64,000 bases of DNA from RAM1 sp050247515 (GCA_050247515.1 JBFWUB010000012.1:62001-126000); one strand, 5' to 3'. Shown: positions 1 to 8,452, counted from the stretch's first letter. Numbers and translations are program-made. Notes: generated by a model not told the origin, from the letters alone.

Positions 1-141
1 ATCGCGCGGCTGGAAGCCGAGTCCATCCTGGGGGCGCTGCTGCGCCGTGTAAAAGCCATCGAGCCCGCAGGCCCGGCGCGCTGGCGCCCCGTGAACACGC
101 TGCGCACGCTGGACGTGCTGCCGCTGCGCCTGGTGGCCTGA
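1..141 (+). CDS. Cytochrome P450, C-terminal fragment (5' end outside window)
   Basis: The first frame is open from base 1 to a TGA at 139-141 and encodes 46 residues. They match the stretch just after the haem-cysteine loop of bacterial P450s (IARLEAESILGALLRRVK) and the terminal strand ending RPVNTLRTLDVLPLRL. The same tail occurs in the complete P450 at 24805-26019 (RPVNQMRMLDKLPLRV), so the two are probably paralogues of one subfamily. The haem-binding cysteine lies upstream of the window and cannot be checked. Twelve bases separate it from the NIPSNAP gene, suggesting one transcript. Incomplete because of the window edge, not visibly a pseudogene. Confidence 0.8.
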   Translation: MARLEAESILGALLRRVKAIEPAGPARWRPVNTLRTLDVLPLRLVA

Positions 142-153
142 AGAAAGCGCCCC

Positions 154-789
154 ATGTACTTCGAGCTGGCGCTGGGCGAGGCCGCGGCCACAACTTCGCC
201 GGGCTTCGTGCCCAGGCCAGCGGCCTGCGTGGGCGCATGGCAGGTGACAGCAGGCGCACCGGTGCCCGGGCGCGTGCTGCTGCACCGCTGGCAACGGCTG
301 GCCGAACGCGAGCCCACTGTGGCCGCAGGCACCCACCTGCCGTGTGATGCAGCGCTGGACCGCCACGAGGTGGCGATCTACGGCGCCAGCCCCGCCTGGA
401 AAGCGGCGCGCCGCGAGTTGGCGTTGCCCACTGGCGCGCTGTATGAGCTGCGCATCCAGCGCGTGCTCAACGGCCACACGGCCGAGGCCGCTCAGGTGAT
501 GGGCGAGTCCACACTGCCGCTGCTGCAGGCCATGGGCGGCCACGTGGTGGGCGCATTCGATCTGCTGCTGGGCGCACACCGCCCGCGCATGGCCACCTTC
601 CTGGCGTGGCCGGATTTCGCGGCGCAGCAGGCGGCCTGGGCCCGGCTGGACGTAGAGCCACGCTTTTGGCGCCGGCGTGATGAGGAGCAGGCACGGCTGC
701 ACAGGCGCCTGTTTGGCGACGAGCAGGCCCTGCTGCTGACGGCACTGCCGGGCTGCGAGCCGCAGGCGAATTTCGGGGTGGAGGCATGA
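154..789 (+). CDS. NIPSNAP family protein
   Basis: A 211-residue protein with the NIPSNAP signature in its second half (LYELRIQRVLNGHTAEAAQ, then a hydrophobic core ending in MATFLAWPDFAAQQAAWARL). NIPSNAP domains are small ferredoxin-like alpha/beta barrels related to antibiotic-biosynthesis monooxygenases; bacterial members often sit in catabolic clusters and have no settled activity. The first ~100 residues look like a degenerate copy of the same fold. It starts 12 bases after the P450 stop, and its stop overlaps the next NIPSNAP gene by ATGA. No signal peptide is seen, so it should be cytoplasmic. Family call is good; function is unknown. Confidence 0.75.
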   Translation: MYFELALGEAAATTSPGFVPRPAACVGAWQVTAGAPVPGRVLLHRWQRLAEREPTVAAGTHLPCDAALDRHEVAIYGASPAWKAARRELALPTGALYELRIQRVLNGHTAEAAQVMGESTLPLLQAMGGHVVGAFDLLLGAHRPRMATFLAWPDFAAQQAAWARLDVEPRFWRRRDEEQARLHRRLFGDEQALLLTALPGCEPQANFGVEA

Positions 790-1547
790 ACACACAGGGT
801 TTCTGGGAACTGCGCCTTTACGAGATGCTGCCGCGCCGCCTGCCCGACATGCACCACCAGTTTGCGCGTGAGGTCCCGCCGCTGTTCGAGCGCGCGGGCG
901 TCCCGGCGCCGCTGGCCTACTGGGATTGCTTTGCCGGGCCAATGACTTCGATGCTCGCGTACATCCTGCACTGGCCCGACCTGGACGAGCGCATGGCTGC
1001 GTGGGGCCGCTTTTATGCAGACCCGCAGTGGTGGAAGCAATACGAAGACGCGCACGGCGGTGGGCAGATGCTGGAGCGTTCACACGTGCTGATCCTGCGC
1101 GCCTCACCGGCCTGGCGACCCGCGGCGTCTGGTGAACCCGTTCACACGGCCCTGCACGAGCTGCGCATGGTGGACCTGCTTGCCCATGCAAGTGCTGCGG
1201 CGCACGACGCGCTCGCGCAGGTGGACCTGGCCTGCCTCACGGCGCATGGCGCTCAGGTTTTGGGCCTGTTTGAGCTGGTTGCGGGCCAGCAGCTGCCACG
1301 GGCTGTGGCCCTGCTGGCCTGGCCCGATCTGGCCACGCGCAACGCCGCCTGGGCCGCGCATGCGGGCGACGCAGCCGTGCAGGCCGCACGCGCGCACGAG
1401 CGGCAAACCCATGGCGCGCCGCTCACAGGCAGCGCCGAGGCTTACCTGTTGCGCCCCACCGCCTATGGCGCCTGCCGCCCTTTGTCTGGCGTTCAGTCCG
1501 CAAACTGCTCGGACAGCACCGACATGCGCCCGTCCTTGCCGAACTGA
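786..1547 (+). CDS. NIPSNAP family protein, second copy
   Basis: A 253-residue protein with two NIPSNAP-like modules: residues ~5-105 (FWELRLYEMLPRRLPDMHH ... MLAYILHWPDLDERMAAW) and ~115-210 (LHELRMVDLLAHASAAAH ... AVALLAWPDLATRNAAW). The start overlaps the preceding stop by ATGA, indicating translational coupling and probably a heteromeric pair. Its last 18 or so codons run 55 bases into the 3' end of the convergent binding-protein gene on the other strand, so its C-terminus is unusual and may be a read-on extension after loss of an original stop. Cytoplasmic; activity unknown. Confidence 0.72.
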   Translation: MNTQGFWELRLYEMLPRRLPDMHHQFAREVPPLFERAGVPAPLAYWDCFAGPMTSMLAYILHWPDLDERMAAWGRFYADPQWWKQYEDAHGGGQMLERSHVLILRASPAWRPAASGEPVHTALHELRMVDLLAHASAAAHDALAQVDLACLTAHGAQVLGLFELVAGQQLPRAVALLAWPDLATRNAAWAAHAGDAAVQAARAHERQTHGAPLTGSAEAYLLRPTAYGACRPLSGVQSANCSDSTDMRPSLPN

Positions 1548-2725
1548 ACCTTCAGCCCGTTGAAGGTCACGTAGTCAGACACCACGCGCCACTTGCCGTC
1601 CTGCAGGCGCGACAGGCGCGAGTAGCGGTTGCCCAGGCGCTTGTCGGCGCGAAACGACGCCTCCATGATGCCGAACATGTCGCGCGGCACGGTGCCAGAT
1701 TCCAGCGCATTCAGGAAGCTGTCGGTGCCCAGGCCGGGGCCGGCCTTCTGTGCCGTGCGGATGAACGCATCCATGATGTGGTACCCAAAGGCGCCGTACT
1801 CGTTGGGCTCTTCGTTGAAGCGCGTGCGATAGCGCGCCGACCAGCGCAGCAACTGGTCCGTGGACGAATCGGGCGACGGGATTTCCGCGGTCATGGTGGC
1901 GTACAGGCCATCCACGGCCTTGCCGCCCAGGCGGGGCAGCACGCTGGAATACGCCGCCGTCGTTGACACAAAGACGGGTTGGAACCCGGTCTTGGCGGCT
2001 TCCGACATGGCGGCGGCCGTTTCGCGCACCACCGTGCCCAGGACCACCAGATCACACCCGGCGGCTTTGAGCCGCGCCACCTGGGAGGACAGGTCCGTGG
2101 CGCCGCGCTTGTACGACGCCTGCTCGACCAGCGTGGCACCCACGGCCTTCAGGCCGGCTTGCGCGCCGCGCACCACCTCCTGACCGAAGTCGTCGTCCTG
2201 GTAGAGCGCGCAGGGCTTTTTCAGGCGCTGGTCCTTGACCAGCCGCGCCGCGGCCACACGAATCTGGTCGAAATTGCCGGGCAGGAAGGCCGCCTTCAAG
2301 CGGTGCGGCGGGTCGTAGGTTTCGCGCGCGGCCGACATCGGGTAGAAGTTGATCACGTTGCGCTCGAACAGCACCGGCATGGCCGCGATGTTCATCGGTG
2401 TGCCCAGCAGCCCCAGCACCGCAAAGACCCGGTCCTGACTGGCCAGCTTCTGCGCAGCCAGCACGGACTTCTTCACGTCGTAGCCCGCGTCTTCGGCTAC
2501 CACGCGCAGCTTCCTGCCGTGCAGGCCGCCGATCTCGTTGAGCTCGTCCGCGCGCATGCGCATGCCCTGCAGCACGGGCTTGCCCACGCTGGCCACCGGC
2601 CCCGACAGATCCAGGATGGTGCCCACGGTGATTTCGTCGCCCGAGATGCCCTGGGTCTGGGCCCAGGCATATGACGCGCCCAGCGCCAGGGTGCAGGCGG
2701 CCAGCAGCCGCAGGGGTCGTTTCAT
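1493..2725 (-). CDS. Branched-chain-type ABC transporter substrate-binding protein (orphan)
   Basis: A 410-residue periplasmic binding protein of the Leu/Ile/Val-binding (type I, Peripla_BP_6) family. It has a clear signal peptide (MKRPLRLLAACTLALGASYA, cleavage near AWA-Q) and the family opening ITVGTILDLSGPVASVGKPV. The start at 2725 is supported by AAGGA seven bases upstream. No permease or ATPase lies next to it; the nearest Liv membrane components are at 36-43 kb. In Burkholderiales such orphan binding proteins often serve aromatic or other hydrophobic acids. It is divergent from a second binding protein at 2962, with two dyads between them. Its 3' end overlaps the NIPSNAP gene by 55 bases. 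Confidence 0.88.
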   Translation of the reverse strand: MKRPLRLLAACTLALGASYAWAQTQGISGDEITVGTILDLSGPVASVGKPVLQGMRMRADELNEIGGLHGRKLRVVAEDAGYDVKKSVLAAQKLASQDRVFAVLGLLGTPMNIAAMPVLFERNVINFYPMSAARETYDPPHRLKAAFLPGNFDQIRVAAARLVKDQRLKKPCALYQDDDFGQEVVRGAQAGLKAVGATLVEQASYKRGATDLSSQVARLKAAGCDLVVLGTVVRETAAAMSEAAKTGFQPVFVSTTAAYSSVLPRLGGKAVDGLYATMTAEIPSPDSSTDQLLRWSARYRTRFNEEPNEYGAFGYHIMDAFIRTAQKAGPGLGTDSFLNALESGTVPRDMFGIMEASFRADKRLGNRYSRLSRLQDGKWRVVSDYVTFNGLKVQFGKDGRMSVLSEQFAD

Positions 2726-2812
2726 GAGGTTTCCTTTCAGGGGTTACTGGATAAAAAATTGAAAACGAAAGATAAAAATCCAGCACCTTGCCGTGAATCG
2801 TCGCAACCGACG

Positions 2813-2828
2813 AGTACGCACGGGTACT
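2813..2828. promoter_or_regulatory. Dyad AGTAC-N6-GTACT, possible operator
   Basis: Perfect 5-base arms separated by GCACGG, 88 bases upstream of the binding-protein start at 2725. The spacer is almost the same as that of the GTCCCC box at 2863-2880 (GCACGA), so it may be a variant site of the same regulator. Inference only. Confidence 0.35.
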
Positions 2829-2862
2829 AACCCTGAGACAAGCACCGCGCTCGCGCCTGCCG

Positions 2863-2880
2863 GTCCCCGCACGAGGGGAC
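2863..2880. promoter_or_regulatory. GTCCCC-N6-GGGGAC box, putative LuxR-type regulator site
   Basis: Perfect 6-base arms around GCACGA, 82 bases upstream of the 2962 start. Related boxes occur at 12857-12874, 12900-12916, 23839-23856 and 24733-24749, all in promoter regions of this half of the window, one directly before the LuxR-type gene. Length and symmetry suit a LuxR/NarL-type HTH dimer. Confidence 0.6.
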
Positions 2881-2961
2881 TGACCCGCCACGAAGCCTTT
2901 TTGATACTGGGAGCCGGCACGGCATGCGCCGGCCCCATCGCCCCACATTCAGGAGACACAC

Positions 2962-4092
2962 ATGGCTATTCGTCGCAGGCACACCCTCTTGGCCGCCGCG
3001 CTCATCGCGGCCGCACCGCTCGCCTTTGCCCAGGGCAAGGAGATTCCCGTTGGCGTGTTCAACGCCATGACCGGCGCCTACGCCTTTGGCGGCGTGCCCA
3101 TCCAGAACGGCATGAAGCTGGCACTGGAAGAGGCCAACGCGGCGGGCCTGCCCAGCGGCAACAAATTCAAGGTGTTCGAGGGTGACACTGCCGGCGAAAA
3201 AGGCCAGACCATCAGCCTGGTCAACCAGTTCATCAAGCGCGACAACGCCATGCTGATCCTGGGGCCCACCACCAGCGGTGAAGCACTGGCCGGCGCGCCG
3301 GTGGCCAATGAACTGAAGGTGCCCATGCTGGCCATCGGCAGCTCGCCCGGCATCCTGGCCACTGGCCCGTGGGCGTTCAAGATCCAGGCCACCCCGGTGG
3401 ACATCATGAACTTCCTGGGCAAGCTGGCGGTGGAAAAGCAGGGCGTCAAACGCATGGTGACCATCATCGACCAGAGCAACGACGGCTACGTGGGCCAGAA
3501 GGACGCCCTGTCGGCCTACATGAAGGGCGCGGGCGCCACCATCGTTGCCGACGAAAAGTTCGTCTCGTCCGAAAGCAACTTCCTGGCGCTGGCCACCAAG
3601 GTCGCCGCCATGCAGACGGACGCGATCTTCATCGCCGCGCCGGCCGAAGTGGCGGCCAACCTCATCATCCAGATCCGCCAGGCGGGACTGGACCCCAAGG
3701 TCAAGATCTTTGGCCCCAGCACCTTCGGCTCGCTGGGCTTCATCAAGGCCGGCGGCAAGGCTGTGGAAGGCACCTATGTGGTGTCCGACTATTCGCCCAA
3801 CAGCGCCTCCGCCCAGAACCAGGCTTTCGTGAAGGCCTACCAGGCCAAATACAAATCGATGCCCGACAACTGGGCGGGCATGGGCTACGCCCTGGCCACC
3901 GTGGCCATCCAGGCCGTGCGCAATGCCGGCCCCAGCCCTGACCGCCAGAAGATCCGCGACGAGCTGGCCAAGCTGAACAAGGTGCCCATGGTGCTGGGCA
4001 ACGGCACCTGGAGCGTGGACGACAAGCGCAACCCCAGCTACGGCGGTGTGCTGCTGCAGGTCAAGGACGGCAACTTCGTCAGCATCCAGTGA
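2962..4092 (+). CDS. Branched-chain-type ABC transporter substrate-binding protein (orphan)
   Basis: A 376-residue Peripla_BP_6 protein with signal peptide MAIRRRHTLLAAALIAAAPL followed by AFA-Q. The mature protein begins IPVGVFNAMTGAYAFGGVPI, typical of Liv-type receptors. AGGAG at 2951-2955 fixes the start. It has no cognate permease nearby. The stop TGA shares one base with the ATG of the SDR at 4092, so receptor and dehydrogenase are co-translated, suggesting that the ligand is also an SDR substrate or its precursor. A GTCCCC box lies 82 bases upstream. Confidence 0.88.
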   Translation: MAIRRRHTLLAAALIAAAPLAFAQGKEIPVGVFNAMTGAYAFGGVPIQNGMKLALEEANAAGLPSGNKFKVFEGDTAGEKGQTISLVNQFIKRDNAMLILGPTTSGEALAGAPVANELKVPMLAIGSSPGILATGPWAFKIQATPVDIMNFLGKLAVEKQGVKRMVTIIDQSNDGYVGQKDALSAYMKGAGATIVADEKFVSSESNFLALATKVAAMQTDAIFIAAPAEVAANLIIQIRQAGLDPKVKIFGPSTFGSLGFIKAGGKAVEGTYVVSDYSPNSASAQNQAFVKAYQAKYKSMPDNWAGMGYALATVAIQAVRNAGPSPDRQKIRDELAKLNKVPMVLGNGTWSVDDKRNPSYGGVLLQVKDGNFVSIQ

Positions 4093-4841
4093 TGGCGCGC
4101 ACGCTGCCTGCCGCCTTGTCGCTGGAAGGCCGCCGCGTGCTGGTCACGGGTGCGGCCAGTGGCATCGGCCAGGCGGTCGCCACCTGCCTGGGCACTTTAG
4201 GCGCGCAGCTGGTGCTGACCGACCGCAGCGCACTGGATGAAACCGCCGCGCTGGTCACAGCTGCGGGCGTCCCGGCGCCGCGCTGTATCCAGGGCGATTT
4301 CACCGACGATGCTGTCCAGCACACCCTGCTGGCCCAGGGCCCGTACTTCGCGCTGGCCAGCGCCGCAGGTGTGTTTGCCGGCAAGCCGGGCATGAACGCA
4401 CAGGAAAGCTTTGATTTCGTGATGGGCATCAACGTGCGCGCCACCATGAAGCTGGCCAGCGCCTGCGTGGACCAGATGATCGCCGTGCGCGAAGGCTATG
4501 TGGTGCTGGTGGGATCGACCGCCGGGCGCAACGGCGGCGGCCTGCCCAATGATTCACAGGAATACGCCGCCTATGCCGCCTCCAAAGGCGGCGTGCACAC
4601 GCTGGTGCGCTGGCTGTCGCGGCGCGCCGTGGGCCACAACGTGCTGGTCAACGGCGTGGCACCCGGCATCGTGGCCACGCCGCTGTCGGCCACGCTCAAG
4701 ATCGACACCAGTATCCTGCCCATGAAGCGCGTGGGCCGCCCCGAAGAACTGGGCTGGCCCATCGCCATGCTGTGCACACCCATGGCGTCATTCACCAGCG
4801 GCGCCATCCTGGACGTGAACGGCGGCATGTTCGTGGGCTGA
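4092..4841 (+). CDS. SDR family oxidoreductase
   Basis: A 249-residue classical short-chain dehydrogenase/reductase. Visible motifs are the cofactor loop TGAASGIG near the N-terminus, the catalytic YAASK, and the C-terminal GAILDVNGGMFVG. A GTG three bases earlier (4089) is possible, but the ATG overlapping the upstream TGA is the better start. The usual NNAG element is replaced by ASAAG, a substitution shared in spirit by other SDRs here. D at the end of strand 2 (VLTDRS) favours NAD(H) over NADP(H). It probably oxidises a secondary alcohol of the catabolic substrate; the substrate cannot be read from sequence. Convergent with the SDR ending at 4860. Confidence 0.88.
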   Translation: MARTLPAALSLEGRRVLVTGAASGIGQAVATCLGTLGAQLVLTDRSALDETAALVTAAGVPAPRCIQGDFTDDAVQHTLLAQGPYFALASAAGVFAGKPGMNAQESFDFVMGINVRATMKLASACVDQMIAVREGYVVLVGSTAGRNGGGLPNDSQEYAAYAASKGGVHTLVRWLSRRAVGHNVLVNGVAPGIVATPLSATLKIDTSILPMKRVGRPEELGWPIAMLCTPMASFTSGAILDVNGGMFVG

Positions 4842-4859
4842 GTTCGCGATGCCGGCCGT

Positions 4860-5645
4860 TCAGGCCGTCATGCCGCCGTCCACGTTGTAGACCCCGCCGG
4901 TGATGATGCTGGCCTGCGGCGACAGCAACCAGAACACCAGGTTGGCCACCTCGTCGGCGCTGGCGGCACGCTTGAGCGGCTGGTTCATGAAGTGCTGCTT
5001 GAGCGCCTCCTCTACCTGCGCTTCGGTACGGCCGTCTACCCGGAAGGTGCTGCGCAACAGCGGCGTGTCGATGGGCCCCGGGCAGATCACATTGATGCGG
5101 ATGCCCCAAGGCGCGAACTCCAGCGCGGCCTGCTGCGTCATGCGGATCACCGCGGCTTTGGAGGCGCCATACACACCCAGCCCGGCTTCAGGGCGGCTGC
5201 TGCGCTGGCCCGACACCGACGAGGTATTGACGATGGCGCCGCTGCCCTGCGAGCGCATCACCTTGCCCACAGCCTGCATGCCCAGCAGCATGCCGCGCAC
5301 GTTCACTGCAAAGATGCGGTCGAAGTCGTCCATGCCGAAGTCCAGCAGCGACGACTGCGGCCCGACGATGGCCGCGTTGTTGTGAAACAGGTCAATGCGG
5401 CCAAAACGCTGCACCGCTGCGTGCGCATAGCGCTGCACGTCACTAGGCTGGGCCACGTCGGCCTGCACACCCAGCGCGCGCGCGCCGTCCATGCCCGCCA
5501 GCGCCTGCTCCAGCGAGGCGGCGTTGCGGTCAACAATGACCACATTGGCGCCCACGCCCAGCAGCTGGTGGGCCAGGGCCAGGCCCACGCCACTGGCGCC
5601 TCCGGTGATAACGGCCGTCTTGTCCTGAAAGGGATGGGTGTTCAT
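4860..5645 (-). CDS. SDR family oxidoreductase
   Basis: A 261-residue classical SDR with TGGASGVG (cofactor loop), HNNAA (variant of NNAG), catalytic NTSSVSG plus YGASK, and CPGPIDTPLL after the active site. VIVDRN at the end of strand 2 points to NAD. It is the last gene of the minus-strand operon that begins with the TRAP transporter at 12797; its ATG overlaps the P450 stop by four bases (5642-5645), so it is coupled to the P450 and likely oxidises the alcohol the P450 makes. Only 18 bases separate its end from the convergent SDR, and no hairpin terminator is evident there. Confidence 0.88.
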   Translation of the reverse strand: MNTHPFQDKTAVITGGASGVGLALAHQLLGVGANVVIVDRNAASLEQALAGMDGARALGVQADVAQPSDVQRYAHAAVQRFGRIDLFHNNAAIVGPQSSLLDFGMDDFDRIFAVNVRGMLLGMQAVGKVMRSQGSGAIVNTSSVSGQRSSRPEAGLGVYGASKAAVIRMTQQAALEFAPWGIRINVICPGPIDTPLLRSTFRVDGRTEAQVEEALKQHFMNQPLKRAASADEVANLVFWLLSPQASIITGGVYNVDGGMTA

Positions 5646-6880
5646 TGGAGTTCCACGGGCAGCGCCTGAGGGGCGCGAAAAACAAAGGTGTGCATGTGCC
5701 GGGCGTCATCCGGCTCACGCAGGCGCATCTTCGGAAAGCGTTTGGCAAATTCCTCGAACACGATCTTCATTTCCAGACGCGCCAGTGGTGCGCCCAGGCA
5801 GAAGTGAACCCCATTGCCAAAGGTCAGTTGCCGGCGCGCGTTCTTGCGCGCGATGTCAAAGCGGTGCGGGTTCTCGAACACCTCTTCATCGCGGTTGGCC
5901 GATGCCAGCGACAGCATGATGGGGGCGCCCTGCGGAATTTTCACGTTGCGAAACTCAACGTCCTGCATGGCGACACGCCGCCAGCCGATCACCGCACCCG
6001 CATACCGCATGCCCTCTTCCACCGTGTTGGCACCCAGCGACGGGTCGGCGCACAGGCGCTGCCACTGGTCCGGGTGCTGCAGCAGCGTGCGAAAGGTGTT
6101 GGTCAGCTGGTTGGTGGTGGTCTCGTGGCCGGCAAAGGCCACGCCAAAGGTGTGATTGGTGGCCTCGGCCAGCGTCATCACGCTGTCGTCGCCGTTGCGG
6201 ATGGCCAGGATGCGGCTGGTGAAGTCGTCACGCGGGTGCTTCAGCCGGTCTTGCACCATGGCCTTGCAGTACTGCCAGTAGGCCACGAGGTTCTTCGCGC
6301 CTTCGATCTGCTGCGCGTAGGAGGCGGGGCTGAAGTCGATCACGCTGCGGGTGCCGGCCCACTTTTTCACATCGGGAATATCCGATTCAGGAATGCCCAG
6401 CAGCTTGAACACCACCAGCGCTGGCAGTTCGTAATTGACGTCGCGCAGCAGGTCCACACCGGTCTGGCCGTCGATACGCTCGAGCACCTGCGCGACCAGC
6501 TGGCGGATGTGGGGCTCCAGCCGGATGAACTCGCGCAGGTTCAGCACCTGGCTGGTCACGCCGCGGATGCGCTGGTGTGTGGCGCCGTCCAGGCTGGAAT
6601 GGCTGCCGGTGGGCGCGTAGCCGCCGTCTTGCAGGATCTTCATTGCGTCCGGGTGCATCGGCGTGACCGGCCGCGTGGTGTTCTGCGACGAAAACCGCAC
6701 GCCGTCGTGCAGCACGGCGTACACATCCTCGTGTTTGGTCAGCACCCAATAGCCGATCTCCTCGCACCAGAACACAGGCTCGTCACGCCGTTGCGTCTGC
6801 AGTGCGACATGCAGCTCGGGGCTGTAGTAGGGATTGAAGCCGGCGCTGGCCGACGATGCGTGAAAAGGGCAGCCTGTCAT
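5642..6880 (-). CDS. Cytochrome P450
   Basis: A 412-residue soluble bacterial P450. The haem loop reads FGNGVHFCLG with the ligand cysteine near residue 361; the I-helix has the acid-threonine pair in AGHETTTNQL; the family length is typical (about 400). The reading frame stays open to 7012, but ATG at 6880, four bases after the upstream SDR stop, gives the expected N-terminus (MTGCPFHASS). It likely hydroxylates an unactivated C-H using electrons from the [2Fe-2S] ferredoxin of the same operon (9592-9915). No dedicated reductase is in this operon; the ferredoxin reductase at 42912-44180 is a candidate. Start codon of the next SDR overlaps its stop. Confidence 0.93.
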   Translation of the reverse strand: MTGCPFHASSASAGFNPYYSPELHVALQTQRRDEPVFWCEEIGYWVLTKHEDVYAVLHDGVRFSSQNTTRPVTPMHPDAMKILQDGGYAPTGSHSSLDGATHQRIRGVTSQVLNLREFIRLEPHIRQLVAQVLERIDGQTGVDLLRDVNYELPALVVFKLLGIPESDIPDVKKWAGTRSVIDFSPASYAQQIEGAKNLVAYWQYCKAMVQDRLKHPRDDFTSRILAIRNGDDSVMTLAEATNHTFGVAFAGHETTTNQLTNTFRTLLQHPDQWQRLCADPSLGANTVEEGMRYAGAVIGWRRVAMQDVEFRNVKIPQGAPIMLSLASANRDEEVFENPHRFDIARKNARRQLTFGNGVHFCLGAPLARLEMKIVFEEFAKRFPKMRLREPDDARHMHTFVFRAPQALPVELQ

Positions 6881-6884
6881 GGTG

Positions 6885-7649
6885 TCAGCGCATGGACATG
6901 CCACCGTTGACGTCCAGCGTGGCGCCGGTGACAAAGGCCGCACCGGGCGACACCAGGTAGCCCACGGCCGCCGCAATCTCGTCGGGCAGGCCAATGCGCC
7001 CCAGCGGCACATTCGCCGTCCCCAGGTATTTCTGGCCCTGTTGTTCGGGCGGCACGGTCTGGTGCAGCATGGGCGTGTCGATCGGCCCCGGCGAGATGGT
7101 GTTGACGGTGATGCCCAGCGGCGCGGCCTCGCGTGCGGCCACCTTGGAAAGCGCCAGCACCGCGCCCTTGGAGGCGCTGTAGGCAGCGCCGCTTTGCAGC
7201 CCGCCGATCTGCCCGGCCAGCGATGCCACCGTGATGATGCGGCCCTGCGCCACGGGTTGGCCGTTCACGCGGCGCAGCATCTCGCGGATGCACAGGAAGC
7301 TGCCGCGTGCGTTCACCTCCATGACCGCATCCCATTCGGCCAGGCTGATGCCGGTGGTGGGCAGGCGGCCGGGCGTGGGGCTCGCGCTCAGGATGCCGGC
7401 AAAGCAGGCCAGCACCGACACCGGGCCAAGCCGGCTGCACACGGCATCGAAGGCGGCGCTCACGCTGGCTTCGCTGGTCACGTCCAGGCCCAAGCCGATG
7501 TGGCCGCTGCCCGGCAGTTGTGCGGCGGCGGCGATGGCCGCGTCAGCCTTCAGGTCGGCGACGGCCACACGCAGGCCGTCTTCGGCCAGGCGGCGGGCGC
7601 TGGCCAGGCCCAGGCCGCTGGCGCCTCCGGTGATCAGGGCAATACGCAT
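6885..7649 (-). CDS. SDR family oxidoreductase
   Basis: A 254-residue classical SDR beginning MRIALITGGASGLGLASA, with catalytic YSASK and terminal GATLDVNGGM. Asp after strand 2 (VAVADLK) suggests NAD. The NNAG motif is changed to ACFAG. It lies between another SDR (14 bases upstream) and the P450 (4 bases downstream) in the TRAP-led operon. Role inferred as alcohol or ketone oxidoreduction on intermediates of the same pathway. Confidence 0.87.
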   Translation of the reverse strand: MRIALITGGASGLGLASARRLAEDGLRVAVADLKADAAIAAAAQLPGSGHIGLGLDVTSEASVSAAFDAVCSRLGPVSVLACFAGILSASPTPGRLPTTGISLAEWDAVMEVNARGSFLCIREMLRRVNGQPVAQGRIITVASLAGQIGGLQSGAAYSASKGAVLALSKVAAREAAPLGITVNTISPGPIDTPMLHQTVPPEQQGQKYLGTANVPLGRIGLPDEIAAAVGYLVSPGAAFVTGATLDVNGGMSMR

Positions 7650-7663
7650 GGCAGAAGGTCCTC

Positions 7664-8452
7664 TCAGGAATCAGGATGGGCTTGCGCCCAGCAGTCCACC
7701 AGCGCATCGCTGATGTAGGTACTGGATGTCTGGCCGCCGTCCACCGCCAGCACCTGGCCGGTGACAAAGCCCGCGTCGTCGCTGCACAGGAAGGCAGCTG
7801 CACCGGCCACCTCTTCAGGCAGACCGGGACGGCCCATCGGGGTGGTGCCGACAATGGCAGCCTGGAACCGCGCCGTGTTCAGCCGTTCATGCGTCAGTGG
7901 CGTGGCAATGACGCCGGGGGCGATCGCGTTGACGCGGATGCCGCGGTGCGCGTAGTCGGCCGCCAGGTTGCGCGTGAGGCCGATCACACCGGCCTTGGCC
8001 AGCGAGTAAACAGCACTTCGCCGGTAGCCGGTCAGCCCCAAGGTGGAGGCGATGTTGCACACCACACCCCGGCTGGCCAGCAACGATTCAAAGCAGGCGC
8101 GCGTGATGCGGAAGGTGCTGCGCAGGTTGATGTCGATCCACTTGTCGTAGTCGGCGTCGCTGGTCTCGTGAAATGGTGGGCAGTTGCCCAGGCCGGCGTT
8201 GTTCACCAGCACGCGGATGCCGCCAAACGCCGCGATGCAGGCGTCGGCAATGCGTTGCGGCGCATCCGCCGCGTTCACATCGGCCTGCAACGTGTGCAGC
8301 CGGGGCGACGGCGCAAACGTGGCCAGCAGGTCGGCGTTGATGTCGACGGCCAGCACCTGCGCGCCCTCGTCGTGCAGGCGCTGTGCTATCGCCCGGCCGA
8401 TGCCCGACGCCGCGCCGGTGACGATGGACGGACGTGCATCAAAACGGTTCAC
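7664..8452 (-). CDS. SDR family oxidoreductase
   Basis: A 262-residue classical SDR with TGAASGIG, canonical NNAG (VNNAGLG), catalytic serine in NIASTLG and YSLAK. Start choice: GTG at 8452, which overlaps the upstream TGA as GTGA, with GGAGGT at 8456-8461. A GTG at 8464 is also in frame but would place the GGAGGT inside the gene. AVDIN after strand 2 indicates NAD. It has a longer C-terminal tail (SSTYISDALVDCWAQAHPDS) than its neighbours. Part of the minus-strand oxidation operon. Confidence 0.86.
   Translation of the reverse strand: MNRFDARPSIVTGAASGIGRAIAQRLHDEGAQVLAVDINADLLATFAPSPRLHTLQADVNAADAPQRIADACIAAFGGIRVLVNNAGLGNCPPFHETSDADYDKWIDINLRSTFRITRACFESLLASRGVVCNIASTLGLTGYRRSAVYSLAKAGVIGLTRNLAADYAHRGIRVNAIAPGVIATPLTHERLNTARFQAAIVGTTPMGRPGLPEEVAGAAAFLCSDDAGFVTGQVLAVDGGQTSSTYISDALVDCWAQAHPDS

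Larger units (their letters stand above)
2726..2961. promoter_or_regulatory. Divergent promoter region between two binding-protein genes
   Basis: 236 bases with no gene. An A/T-rich block at about 2748-2780 lies close to the minus-strand gene. Two dyads are visible: AGTAC-N6-GTACT at 2813-2828 and GTCCCC-N6-GGGGAC at 2863-2880. AGGAG at 2951-2955 is the ribosome site of the 2962 gene. The layout resembles the divergent region at 12798-13004, which also holds two dyads. Confidence 0.6.

Noticed and set aside
6880..7013. N-terminally extended P450 starting at 7012
   Set aside because: The extra 44 residues are antisense to the end of the upstream SDR; ATG 6880 directly follows that stop codon.
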